A DNA stretch of 64,000 nucleotides from Physcomitrium patens (Eukaryota > Streptophyta > Bryopsida > Funariales > Funariaceae). Shown piece by piece: positions 1-9,693 of this stretch (positions are counted from its first letter, which is position 1; every line of letters starts with the position of its first letter). The position numbers were made by a program, and so were the translations under genes. The notes below the pieces were generated by a model. That model was not told the DNA's origin and searched no databases. It was given only the letters and a program-made list of their open reading frames with translations. The stretch is taken from positions 10,992,562 to 11,056,561 of the forward strand of contig NC_037264.1 of NCBI RefSeq assembly GCF_000002425.4, read 5' to 3'.

Positions 1-1090
1 ATTATAGTATTCCACTCTTTTTCTTTAGATGCTTCTATAAAAAACTATTTTGATGAAAATATCTATATGATTTTTTTTTTTTAATCTTCTTAAATTTTTT
101 ATTCATGCAACCTTCTCCTAATATTAATGTGCTTAAGTCTTTTTTTATATACAACTATTTACTATCATATAAATTTTTTTTAAATAATTCAAATAGTATA
201 GTGAAACACAATCCATTTCTTATTGTATACAAAGTTTAATAAAAATTGGTGCCAATATTTTCTTCATCATTAATTACATCATCTTCATCATCATATTGTG
301 CTTATGACAACATATCTGTAATTACATTGTCATTTTTTAAAATATGCTTGAATTTTGGATTAATAGATTTTATATATGTAATTCACCTTAATATTGTAAT
401 CTCTGGTGTAGAAAAATTAGTAATCATATTTAATAATGGTAAACAATCTATTTTAACAACTACCACTGTACCAATCAAATATTCTTTTTTATTTTTCGTT
501 ACAGTTACTATTCCTCATAATTCCCTTTTTATTTATGCATAAGCTGATTGATGAGGATTTAAGACCTTTGCTCTAATTCTAACCATGTGTCTATTCCCTT
601 CCTTATAATCTTACACAATTGTTCATCTAATTCCTACTAAACTAGCATCAACTGTTAGTGCCACTACTATTGTTGAATCATAATTAATTTTTTTCAGAGT
701 TAGTGGAAAAGAAAGAAGTTTCTTTAACTTTCTTATTGTCTTGCTTTGTTCAATATTCTATAGAAATTCCATTACTTTGTCAATAAAAAATATAAAAATT
801 TTACCATATGAACAAAATTTAGAATCCAAATGTAATAAAAAATACATGCTTCTAGAAACCTTTAAATTTCTGATATATTTGAATATTCTTTTATCTTTTG
901 AATTGCGTCAATTTTTTCTTTTGATGGCTTGCACCCATATAGACTACACATATGTCTTATCACCAAAACTCCTTTTATCCCAAATATTGATTTTGCCTCC
1001 AATAAGCATAAATAAATCTCTTCTAATCTAATCAATTTTTTTTTACAATCATGAATATGTTCGGCTGTCATACTGTAATCGCTTATAATA
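1..1090 (-). pseudogene. Decayed Ty3/gypsy pol: RT end, RNase H, start of integrase
   Basis: Read on the minus strand from about 1078 downwards, this translates as the end of a gypsy reverse transcriptase (FGIKGVLVIRHMCSLYG), an RNase H domain (TVDASLVG, an EL-stop-GIV block, KIDCLPLLNM) and the spacer leading to integrase (near 1-245). Many stops interrupt it. They sit where Trp or Arg codons are expected, for example before GIVTV and after TILR, so TGG-to-TGA and CGA-to-TGA changes probably made them. The family differs from the chromoviruses elsewhere in the window. The upstream half of the same RT lies at 2375-3165, with an inserted repeat between the halves. It is non-functional, and the element runs off the left edge. 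Confidence 0.8.
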
Positions 1091-2179
1091 TGTAAAAATT
1101 AGTTAGGACATATAATATATTTATAAGTCTTGGTGTATGTTAGAATGGTTAATAGATTAATTTAAAGAGAGTGGATTTAAGAAATTTTATTTTAAGTTTT
1201 ATCTTTTTTGATTATAGCATTTAAAAAAATTATAGGATTTAAATGTATAGTATGAAGTCTTAAGACGAGATTAAAGCCTAAAGAAGAAAATCCTAACTAG
1301 TAGGAGGCTTACTAGGAGGGATGAAAGCAAGGCATGGTTGGATGAAGGCAAGGAATGGGGATCTTCATTCCTATTGGTTGAAGGCCATGCCCAATGGACT
1401 TCAAGAAGGTTGTATGAGGCCTTATTAGGGATTAGGGTTTCTCTTTTGAAATAATTTGAGCTTTGGAGGCTAGAATCATCAAATTTAGGTTTTTGGATAT
1501 GGATTGGATGCAAATTTTGTGTGATTCGGAGTTTTTATGAAGGAGTTATTGGCGCTCAAAGTTAAGGTGACAATTTCATACCTACTGTCACTCTTTGGGG
1601 CATAACATACGTTTACAGAGAGCAACGAAAGATTGGAGACTAGAATTGGAGAGAACACTTCTTTGACCACACTTTTCATATACTATTTAATGAATTTGGA
1701 TTTTAGATGAATAAGTTATAGAAGGTTGAAGTCAGTGCATCCAAATCAAAGGCACTAAGTAAGTGATTTTATTCATAGTAATGGTTGGAGCCATATCTTA
1801 AGTTTCTCGAAGAATGATTGGTTCAAACCTTTTGGAGAAGGTAGATAATTGTGTGAAGAAGCTTAGTTTTTGAGATATGAAGAAAATTGCATGTGGGTGT
1901 ATAAAATTTGGGTTTGAAGCTATTGTTAGGATTTTGGTGATATCTTAAGATCCACAACGAATTTGTAATTGAAATTTGTTGTGGAAGATGTTAGAAGTAT
2001 ATTAGTACTTTATATAAAATTTGAGTGTGTTTAAATTGTCCGATTGGAAGGTATGAGTTTTTGAAGTTCGAGAATAATATCCCATAAGGATATACAAGGA
2101 TTTAGAGTTTTTTTTATCATATTTTGGATGTTTTGGGAACTTAAGACTTATATATTTAGTGTAATTGCTCCTAAAAGTG

Positions 2180-2218
<39 letters not shown>

Positions 2219-2370
2219 CAAACTTGGTCTTTCTTTTCTTAAGACTTAATTGAGTAATTAGTGGCAGCCAGGAGCCCAATGCTTTCTTGAGGCAAATTCT
2301 CTCTACCCTGACACCACCACAAATTTCTTATATTACTTTGAATCCAAAGTCTCGTCTTTTTTCTTTTCTT
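1091..2370 (+). repeat. Dispersed repeat family R1, copy 1, inserted in a gypsy RT
   Basis: This AT-rich segment separates two halves of one gypsy RT, so it is an insertion. Its left end is near 1138 (TGTTAGAATGG) and its right end lies between about 2300 and 2370; the exact ends and target duplication are not resolved. Similar sequence recurs in inverse orientation at 5356-6934 and about 59200-60180. Shared landmarks are a GGACTTCAAG block near 1396 and a TTATGAAGGAGTTATTGG block near 1535. It holds a (TA)n run at about 2181-2211 and no convincing coding frame. It may be a solo LTR or a non-autonomous element. Confidence 0.55.
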
Positions 2371-2374
2371 TACA

Positions 2375-3165
2375 TTCCTTAATTAGCACATCATCTAGGA
2401 GGGGCATTGTTATACTTGAAATAAATTCTCTTAATACCTTATGTATTCCATTCATTATATAAACCACAAAATTTATAGCCCCTTATAATAGGATATATAT
2501 TTTGATCAATTCTAATAGTATCTTTATAGTTGTTAAATCTTTACTTTGTATTGCTAATTGAAATTAATTTTATCTTGAATAAATATCTTTCAAAGAATAA
2601 ATTATTTTCCTTGTAAATGCCTTTGCAAATTTATCCACAATTAGACTTGAATCCATATTTCTAATAATTATTTTATTTATTGGTCACATATCTTGAGTAA
2701 ACTTTAATTTTTCATTTTTCTTAGGTATTATGAACTACTTATTGGAATGTAATATAATAAATGATTCTAAAATTTACATCCTAATCTTTTCATTGAATAA
2801 TTCAATTAGTTTTGACAAATAGGCCTTTGAAACTAGAATTAGCCTCAAATTCTATGGTTCATGTGGAATTATAAAAATAACCATAAGTATTATAATACTT
2901 GCATCAATTCAACTTATTTCATGTAATTCAAATGCAAATACCTTATTATATCATGAAAGCATTTTTTTGAAACATCTCTCTTCATTCTTTGTCAAAAAAT
3001 TCTCATACTCAACTTTCAAACTATCTAATGTCAATTCATCCTTAAATTCATGATCTATTTTTCTTGGATCTCTCAAATTGAGTTACATAAAATACTTTTC
3101 AATTCTTTTTTTAAAATCTAATGGTAGTAGTAATGCCATTGATTTAATCTTCTTTATAATCAGTA
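2375..3165 (-). pseudogene. Decayed Ty3/gypsy reverse transcriptase, N-terminal half
   Basis: Minus-strand translation from about 3160 down to 2385 gives the linker and the palm of a gypsy RT. Recognisable pieces are a LTKNEERCFKKML linker block, a FTQDM-type block and a catalytic block reading ITMPLLDDVLIK at the low-coordinate end, where LLDD holds the two catalytic aspartates. There are many stops and frame changes. The frame resumes in the fragment at 1-1090 after the R1 insertion. It belongs to the same old non-chromovirus gypsy copy. Confidence 0.75.
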
Positions 3166-3770
3166 TATAGGATTGTTAAGAATTATTTAAGATTTAAAGA
3201 TTAATTAAAGATTGATTAGGATTTATTTAGGATCTAAGATTTGATTAGAATTTAGGATTTTGTCTAGATTTGATTAAAATTTGATTAGGATTTTATTAGA
3301 ATTATTTAGAATTTTATTAGTATTATCTAGGATTTTATTAAGGTTTTATTAGAATTGATCTAGGAATTGATTAAAGTTTATTAAGATTTTAATTAAAAAT
3401 TTAATTAAGATTTGATCTATGATTTGATTTAAAATTTTATGAGGATTGATTTAGAATTTTATTAGGATTTTTTGAAAGTTACATTAGTATTTGATTAAGA
3501 TTCAATTAAAATATCTATTTTTTATTTTTTTTTAAATATTTTATATTATATATATTTTTATTAAGATTAATTTATTATTTTTTTATGTTTTTTTAATAAG
3601 TTCTTGAGACTTCTTTTGGATTTAATTAAAGATTTATTAGTATTGTTAGAATTTTTTTAAGATTCAATTAAAGTTATTAAGATCATCTTGTTGCAAGTTC
3701 CATGTTTTTTTTTCTATCCACATACCTAATGCATTCTCAAACAAACTTCACGTAATACGATAATAAAAAA
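3166..3770 (+). repeat. Dispersed repeat family R2, 3' fragment with GGATTT array
   Basis: Positions 3180-3500 consist of short degenerate units built on GATTAGGATTT and GATTTAGGATT. The fragment ends near 3765 with a CTAATGCATTCTC block followed by CACGTAATACGA. The same array followed by the same end block is found in the R2 copies ending at 24221, 33593 (inverse) and 56851. The 5' part is missing here. Confidence 0.6.
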
Positions 3771-4400
3771 ATAATAAAAAAAAAACAAACAAACAAAGAT
3801 CCAGAGGGATCCATGGCAAGTGAGGCCCCTATCAACAAAGAAGTCGCCGCCATTTTTGGGTAGCCTCTTACCATCCTCATCATCTTTTTTTTAATTTTTT
3901 TCTCTTATCTTTTTTATTATTTTATCTTCTACTATTCTTTTTTTTTTTAGTTTTTTAGTTCTTTTTGTTTTTATTTTTGTTTGTTTGTTTGTTTTTTTTT
4001 TTTTTTCCTATTTTCAACCTTTTTTCCTTCTATTCTTTTACCTAAAGCTATTAAGGTGTTTTTCTTCTTTTCTTTTCTTTTTGGATTGTTTTGGATCAAG
4101 AATCCTATTTAAATTTCAGCCAAATTAAATATTTAATAGAAATAAGAATATTAATAAAAAATCATAAATTTTTGTTAGCTAAAAAAAGATATATAAATTT
4201 AAAGCTCTTTTTAAAAATAATTCTATGAAAGATCTATTTTTGCAACTAATATTCTATTTTTATTTATTTTATTTATTTATTTCAAAATTCCTATATTCAT
4301 TCACTAAACTAGTGACTCGAAGCACCATTAGTACATTTTTTGTACTTAAACACACCAATGAGTCAATTTAATGGCTCACATCTCTTTCTTAATTGTGTAG
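3771..4400 (-). repeat. Fragment resembling family R3 (start motif and short GC-rich patch)
   Basis: The reverse strand at about 4380-4290 reads like the sequence at 56865-56920, with ATTGACTCA followed by a GTACAAAAAATGTAC-type block. It runs through T- and A-rich runs into a short GC-rich patch at 3800-3865 containing CCAGAGGGATCC. The longer units at 56.9-58.5 kb and 60.4-62.7 kb have the same order of parts. The relationship was judged by eye and is weak. Confidence 0.3.
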
Positions 4401-4789
4401 CTTAACTTGCTTGCATATCCAAGTCAATAACCTTATTTTTTTTCAATACCTTGATCTCACTATTGAAATCTTGTCATGTCCAAAGTTTGAGCTTGATATA
4501 CTTCTGAAAACTTAGGATGAAAATTGTTCCATACTCCTTTCTTTTGTGCTTTAGATGTAACAACACTTTGTAAATAGAAATATTACATTTATTGTGAATA
4601 AGTCCTATAATAAATTTGTTAAACTCGCTTATATTCTCAATGATCTATTCAAATGGCAAGAGTAGAAAAGTTTCAAATTCTAATTTTAATAATAGAAATG
4701 AATCAACATAAAAAATAAATTATCAATCATAACTTATCTTGACCAACAATACATAAAGAATACAAAAATCACCAAAGCTCCAATTTTTC

Positions 4790-4843
<54 letters not shown>

Positions 4844-4976
4844 TTATTAATTAATATAGATTAATTAGACAACTAAAATTGATCACATATGAAAAATCTA
4901 ATAATCATAATATTTATAAATACTCTAATTACAACTAATAAGCACATTAATTACTCTAAACTTCAAAGAACTAAAA
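4401..4976. other. AT-rich stretch without a recognisable gene
   Basis: No coding frame or known repeat was recognised. A (TA)n array of about 47 bases occupies roughly 4794-4841. Confidence 0.5.
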
Positions 4977-5355
4977 TGTCAATACACTCTTGTGTTACTT
5001 CAAATGACTAAAAAATCACTCAAAGAAGATATAATATTAAACTAAAATAGCCATTACTAAAGACAAGAAAACTAGAAAGACTTGAAACAAGACCAAGGAC
5101 TAGAAAGCCATTGACAAGAGAGAAGAAGGCTTTACTCTTGCCTCTATGTATACTCTTAACTAAGAGTTACATGGTGATGCCCTATAGGACCTCAAACAAG
5201 TATTGACTTTGTTAACTACATTTTTTTAACTTGCAAGGTAAGTTATCTATGTATATGCCACATAATTAGCTTTTTTTATAAGCTACCAATATGTGTGGCA
5301 CATGATTAACTTGTTAACCAAGTTTCTAATCTATCAATCAAATAAAAATACATTA
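4977..5355 (-). repeat. Chromovirus LTR fragment (U5/R side), interrupted
   Basis: Aligned in reverse to the E1 LTR, this keeps the AATAGCCATT block, the CATTGACAAGAG block, the TATA region (CTCTATGTATAC on the plus strand) and the GCCACATAATTAGC block. The LTR breaks off at about 5355 and resumes at 6935, with an R1 repeat in between. The matching pol gene is missing. Confidence 0.7.
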
Positions 5356-6934
5356 TCATATGGCATGATTTTCTATCTGGAAATATATCGAGTACCTAAC
5401 TATAGAAAATTTAGCTTTAATTTATTGGACAAGTTGTAATATATGATATATTCTTATTATAGAGGCCAAAGAAATAAAATAGTATTAAAAGATATTCTAT
5501 TGATAAAATCCTTTTATATTTAAGAAGCTTTATACATAAGGCTTTCTAAAGCATTTAAAAATTCTAATATCCTTTGCTATACCAAATCATAACTAACTAT
5601 TTGCTAGTAATTTTGATTTTCCATAAGTTCAAAGAAAATCCATAATCTTCTTACAAATATCTATCTTTATATCATATTTTTTTCACAACTCTATATCTCC
5701 ATCTTTAACATATACATAAAGTCTTAGCTTCCAATAATACATTTATCTTGCATAAAATACCCAAATTGTAGCAAAATCCTTTCAAAATATTTATCTACTA
5801 CAAAAGATTTTTTCTTCTCAAACTTTAGAAATTCATATCTCTTGATTGAATTATTCAAATTTTTTCAAATTTTTAGTTAATATAAATTTTATTCTTAAGC
5901 TTTATCAAAAAAAAAATGAACCATAAAACTACTACAAATTATTTGGCATCTTAGAAATCCTACTAGGTGCTTTAAATCTTAATTTATAAGCAACTCAATA
6001 CTATTTTCTCTATATCTTCAAAAATCCAAATTTCAAATACTACAAAATTTTTGTATAAAGCTTATTAACATGATAACAAACATTCTTCAAAATTTTAAGC
6101 CAAAATCTTGTCAAATTGCTTAAGATATGGCTCAAAACACAACTACTAGTAAATTGGATCACTTATTGCCTTTAGATTGTAAGCACTGACTTCAACTTCC
6201 TATAATTCCTTCACTTTAGCTTAGAATTTATCAAGTAGTATATCAAAAATATAGTAAAAAAAGTGCTCTCTTCAATCCCAATCATTGATTCTTCATTGCG
6301 TTCCATATGTGTGTATTATTTCTAAAAGAGTGACAATAAATACAAAATCAACTTCTCAACTTCGAGTGCCTATATCTCTTTCATAAAAACTCCATTTTAC
6401 ACAAAATTTGTACCAAAACAATAGCCAAAAACCTAAAAACTTTGATATTTGTATTTTAATTTCAATTTGCATCAATAGAATAACCTTAATGCCTAATAAG
6501 GCTTCAAGCACCATCCTTGAAGTCCATTAAGCATGCCTTTTGGCCAATAGCAATGGAGATTTTTATCATCCATCTCTATTCATCCATATGGATGCCGTAA
6601 CTACTCTTTTTGCCTCCAAAATCCCTCTCCAATCCTTTCTCTTATAAGATTTATATAATATATGTCCTAAATACCTAATAAGAAAAATAAAATAAGATTT
6701 TAAGAATCACCAACATCTAATAAAGGTGGCTCTAAATATATAAAAATTATTATCAACATAAAATCAACCTCAATAATAGCCTTTTTAAACATCCACTTCA
6801 AAGTAGTAATCTAATCATATTTTGTGACTAACTAAAATCTAATAATATAGCTCTTAATATATTGTATAATAATTTGTACATTAAATATTTATATACATTA
6901 TTTTCACATAGTAGCCGAACCACAACATGACAAT
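5356..6934 (-). repeat. Dispersed repeat family R1, copy 2, inserted in an LTR
   Basis: This 1.6-kb segment interrupts a chromovirus LTR; its flanks are contiguous in intact LTRs such as 54191-54740. Read in reverse it matches R1 copy 1, with blocks for GGCCTTATTAGG-like, AGTCCATT-like and TATCTCTTTCATAAAAACTCC (plus strand, about 6371). No protein frame was recognised. The target duplication cannot be defined with confidence. Confidence 0.55.
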
Positions 6935-7300
6935 GTATAAAGTCAAAACCACATCTATAAAGCTTCTAAGAAGCTTTTCTAAAAGATATTATGAAACTAA
7001 TTTATATTTATCTACTTCTACTTAATTATATAGATAATTATTGGAGTAAAGATTTATGTCTCAGACATTACTTCCCCTTTTAGAGACAAGTTCTTTAAAG
7101 AGTGATCATTATCTTTCATAGATCTTGCTATTCTTCATCTTGATTTTAATAGATGTTATTGATGAAAAGCCTCAACCTTCTTTGCTACATTTGCAAGATA
7201 TAAAAAAAATAAAAAAATCTTTTCTTTTATATATTCATAAAATAATTTTTATCATCTAATATTAGCTAATTTTTTAAAAAAGCCTATTCGTATTAAAAAT
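6935..7300 (-). mobile_element. Chromovirus LTR end, polypurine tract and 3' domain fragment
   Basis: Positions 6935-7067 are the U3 end of the LTR that begins at 4977. Just beyond it, on the minus strand, lies a purine-rich tract ending AAAAGGGGAAGTAA at about 7068-7081, then a short piece of the conserved 3' domain also found in E2 and E3. That piece includes ACTTGTCTCTAA, a stop immediately before the purine tract. The homology fades by about 7260-7300 and no pol remains. Confidence 0.6.
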
Positions 7301-7331
7301 TTGTCTAAAAATTCTATCCTAGATTCATATT

Positions 7332-7375
<44 letters not shown>

Positions 7376-7914
7376 ATCTATTTTCTATTTTTTCTAAAAA
7401 TTCTACTATTAACTCATAAAACTTTTGATTTAAAATATAACAAGTACTTTTTTAATACTAAATATTCAAGTGAATTAATTTAATGTTCACATATGATAAT
7501 TATCTAAGACAACTCAAAGAGATATAGAATCTAAGGCTCTTACTCTAAAAGCAAGTGTTTGTCTGTATGTAGTCACTTTTAATTTTAATATTTTATAAAG
7601 ACTAAAAGTTGAGAACAATTTTGCAATCTTAACATCTCTATACAAATCATAAGGCCAACTTCATCAAGAATAACTCCTCACTCCACACATAGCATTGATA
7701 ACATTCAAATGCAATTTCCAAATGGTACTTCCAACAATATCCCAATAAATATGCTTCAAACGACAAGCTAAACATGCAAGAAGATAGCAAAGAGACTTTG
7801 TTTTATGGGATTACAAGTGGCCTTAAAGGCCATTCATTTATTCCATCTAAAAATGAAAGTTAGGAGAATGATTCTTGTGGCCAACCATCTCTTCCTTCTA
7901 CGGATAGAAAACAG
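7301..7914. other. Intergenic stretch, left flank of chromovirus E1
   Basis: AT-rich, with a (TA)n array at about 7337-7371. No gene or known repeat was recognised. The last five bases before E1 (7915-7919, GATGG) are its target duplication. Confidence 0.5.
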
Positions 7915-7919
7915 GATGG
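7915..7919. repeat. Target site duplication of E1, left
   Basis: GATGG, identical to 13103-13107 just after the 3' LTR. It fixes both element ends. Confidence 0.9.
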
Positions 7920-8263
7920 TGTCACGGCCATAATCATGTAAGCTAATAATTACATATAGAAATAGGTAGAAGTAAGTAAAAGTAGATAAAAGTAAGTTAA
8001 TTATATAATATTTAATATAGAAGCTTCCTAGAAACTTCCTAGACGCTGCTTTGACTTCATAGGTGTCTTTAATTGACTTTTTGGATTAGAAACGTGGTCA
8101 ACAAGTTGGCCATGTGCCACACATGTTGTTAGCTTGAAGATCAAGCTAACTATGTGGCCCACACGTAGAAAACCTTGCCTTGTAAGTCAAGGCATGTGTC
8201 CTACAAAGTCAACACATATTGGAGGTCCTATAGAACGTCGCCACGTAGCCCCTAGTTAGATAG

Positions 8264-8271
8264 TATATATA
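8264..8271 (+). promoter_or_regulatory. TATA box of the E1 LTR promoter
   Basis: TATATATA in the middle of the LTR, kept in recognisable form in the other LTR copies (about 46395 and 54400 on the minus strand, 63221 on the plus strand). A plant TATA box usually lies about 25-38 bases upstream of the start, which predicts transcription from roughly 8289-8303. Confidence 0.6.
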
Positions 8272-8273
8272 GA

Positions 8274-8303
8274 GACAAGAGTGAAGGCTTCTTCACTCTT
8301 GTC
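8274..8303 (+). promoter_or_regulatory. Perfect 13-bp hairpin at the predicted transcript start
   Basis: GACAAGAGTGAAG, loop GCTT, CTTCACTCTTGTC: a perfect stem with a four-base loop directly after the TATA box. The same palindrome is at 12905-12934 in the 3' LTR and, in decayed form, in other LTR copies. Its 3' arm contains ACTCTTGTCAA (8295-8305, extending two bases past the stem), which is complementary to the sequence right after the LTR. Confidence 0.75.
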
Positions 8304-8471
8304 AACTCCTTTCTTGCTTCTAGTCCAGGTTCAAGAGTCTTTAGTTTCTTGTCTTGTGGCAATAGCCATTCCAGTTTCCTTTTAATATACCTACTTGTTT
8401 ATATTTTGACTTATTATATCGAGATAGCCTTTTGGTGTATATTTTTCCTCATCGAGTCTTTGTCCTCGACA

Positions 8472-8488
8472 GATTGACAAGAGTACAC
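8472..8488 (+). promoter_or_regulatory. Candidate self-priming primer binding site of E1
   Basis: The bases just inside the 5' LTR read GATTGACAAGAGTACAC. TTGACAAGAGT (8474-8484) is the exact reverse complement of ACTCTTGTCAA (8295-8305), at the predicted 5' end of the transcript. E3 keeps the arrangement with one G-U pair. Fungal Tf1 primes reverse transcription in this way, with the first 11 nt of its own mRNA. The role here is inferred. Confidence 0.5.
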
Positions 8489-8688
8489 TTACAATATCAG
8501 AGCTTTGTTTTTTCTTGAGTAAGAGTGGATTACCCCTTTCTCTTGACAAGACATAAGCGTATTAGAAGTTTGCGGATTACCCACTTCTAAACTGATATTG
8601 TTCTTAGTATCTTCTTTGTTATCAAGTCTTTCTTTTCTTTTCTTTTGTCTTGAGCAATATCAAACAAATTTTTCTTCTTAGTGTCATT

Positions 8689-9693
8689 ATGGCAGAATTT
8701 GTTGAAATGAAGAGTGCAATGGCACAAATGCAAGAGCAAATGAGGGAGTTAATGCTTGCGATGCATCAACTCAATTCACCAACACATGAAAGAACAAGAA
8801 AAGCAGAAAGTGGAGATATAGAGATGATCGGAGCTGCTTCAACATCTACAACAAATCACGTTCCTTCTCCAATTGTACAACACCCTATAAGCACTAGAGA
8901 ACCAAGAATTGCCTTACATGAGAAATTTGATGGTACGAGATCAAAGTTTCGAGGATTCATCAATCAAGTACAATTGGCAATTGAACTTCAACCGCAAAGC
9001 TATCCAACTCCAGGATCACAAGTCAGGTTTATTGGCACTCTACTTTCTGGTTCTGCATTATCATGGTTTTCGTCTTTTCTTGAACAACGAAATCCAATAT
9101 TGGACAATTTGGAAGCTTTTTTGGCAGAGTTTCGATCTATGTATGGTGAACACGATGCAACTCGTGTTGCAACAAATAAGATCCGAATTCTGCGACAAGG
9201 AAATCGCTCAGTAACAGTATATGCTTCACAATTTCGACAACTTGCAATTGACATCAAGTGGGATGATGCTGCACTCATCAGTCAATTTCTTTATGGATTG
9301 TAATACGAAGTAAAGAAATTGATGCTCAACTTACCTAATCCTCAAACTTTGAGTCAAGCAATCGATTTTGCGGTAAAATGTGATAATCGACTTTTTGAAT
9401 TTTGATCTGAGAATCATTCACGGGAACCTCAACGTTATTACTCAATGGCAACATCAACATCTTTGCCAAACGTACATTCGGAAGTAGAAGACATGCAAAT
9501 TGACGCGGTACGTTTTAAACCCCTAACTGAGCAAGAAAAGATTCGTCGTCGTCAACAAGGATTATTTTTATATTGCGGAAAACCTAAGCACACTGCTCAA
9601 CATTGTCCAAAGAAACGACGCAACTATAAAATGAGGGATACGACGGTCAAAGAAGACAACATGTCGGAAAACGGATTCGTCCAGCTACAATAG
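8689..9693 (+). pseudogene. gag: E1 gag (nucleocapsid precursor), two in-frame stops
   Basis: Gag forms the intracellular particle that packages element RNA. The start chosen is ATG 8689, the first ATG of the frame, where the homologous copy E3 also begins its similarity. The N-terminal third is a Met/Gln-rich coiled-coil-like stretch. Next comes a retrotransposon gag core with a LSGSALSWFSSFLE segment. In-frame TAA (9301) and TGA (9403) interrupt the frame, and both fit single C-to-T changes. A zinc-knuckle remnant near 9575-9610 reads LYCGKPKHTAQHC. Its first cysteine is Phe here, whereas E2 near 54890 keeps CLYCGK. The frame ends at TAG 9691, overlapping pol, which is in the -1 frame. Confidence 0.85.

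Larger units (their letters stand above)
7920..8471 (+). repeat. 5' LTR of E1
   Basis: 552 bp, TG at the start and CA at the end. It differs from the 3' LTR at three sites: GGCCC/GGTCC near 8157, AACCTT/AAACTT near 8172 and CTCC/CTCT near 8308. It carries a TATA box and, at the probable transcript start, a perfect stem-loop. Confidence 0.95.
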
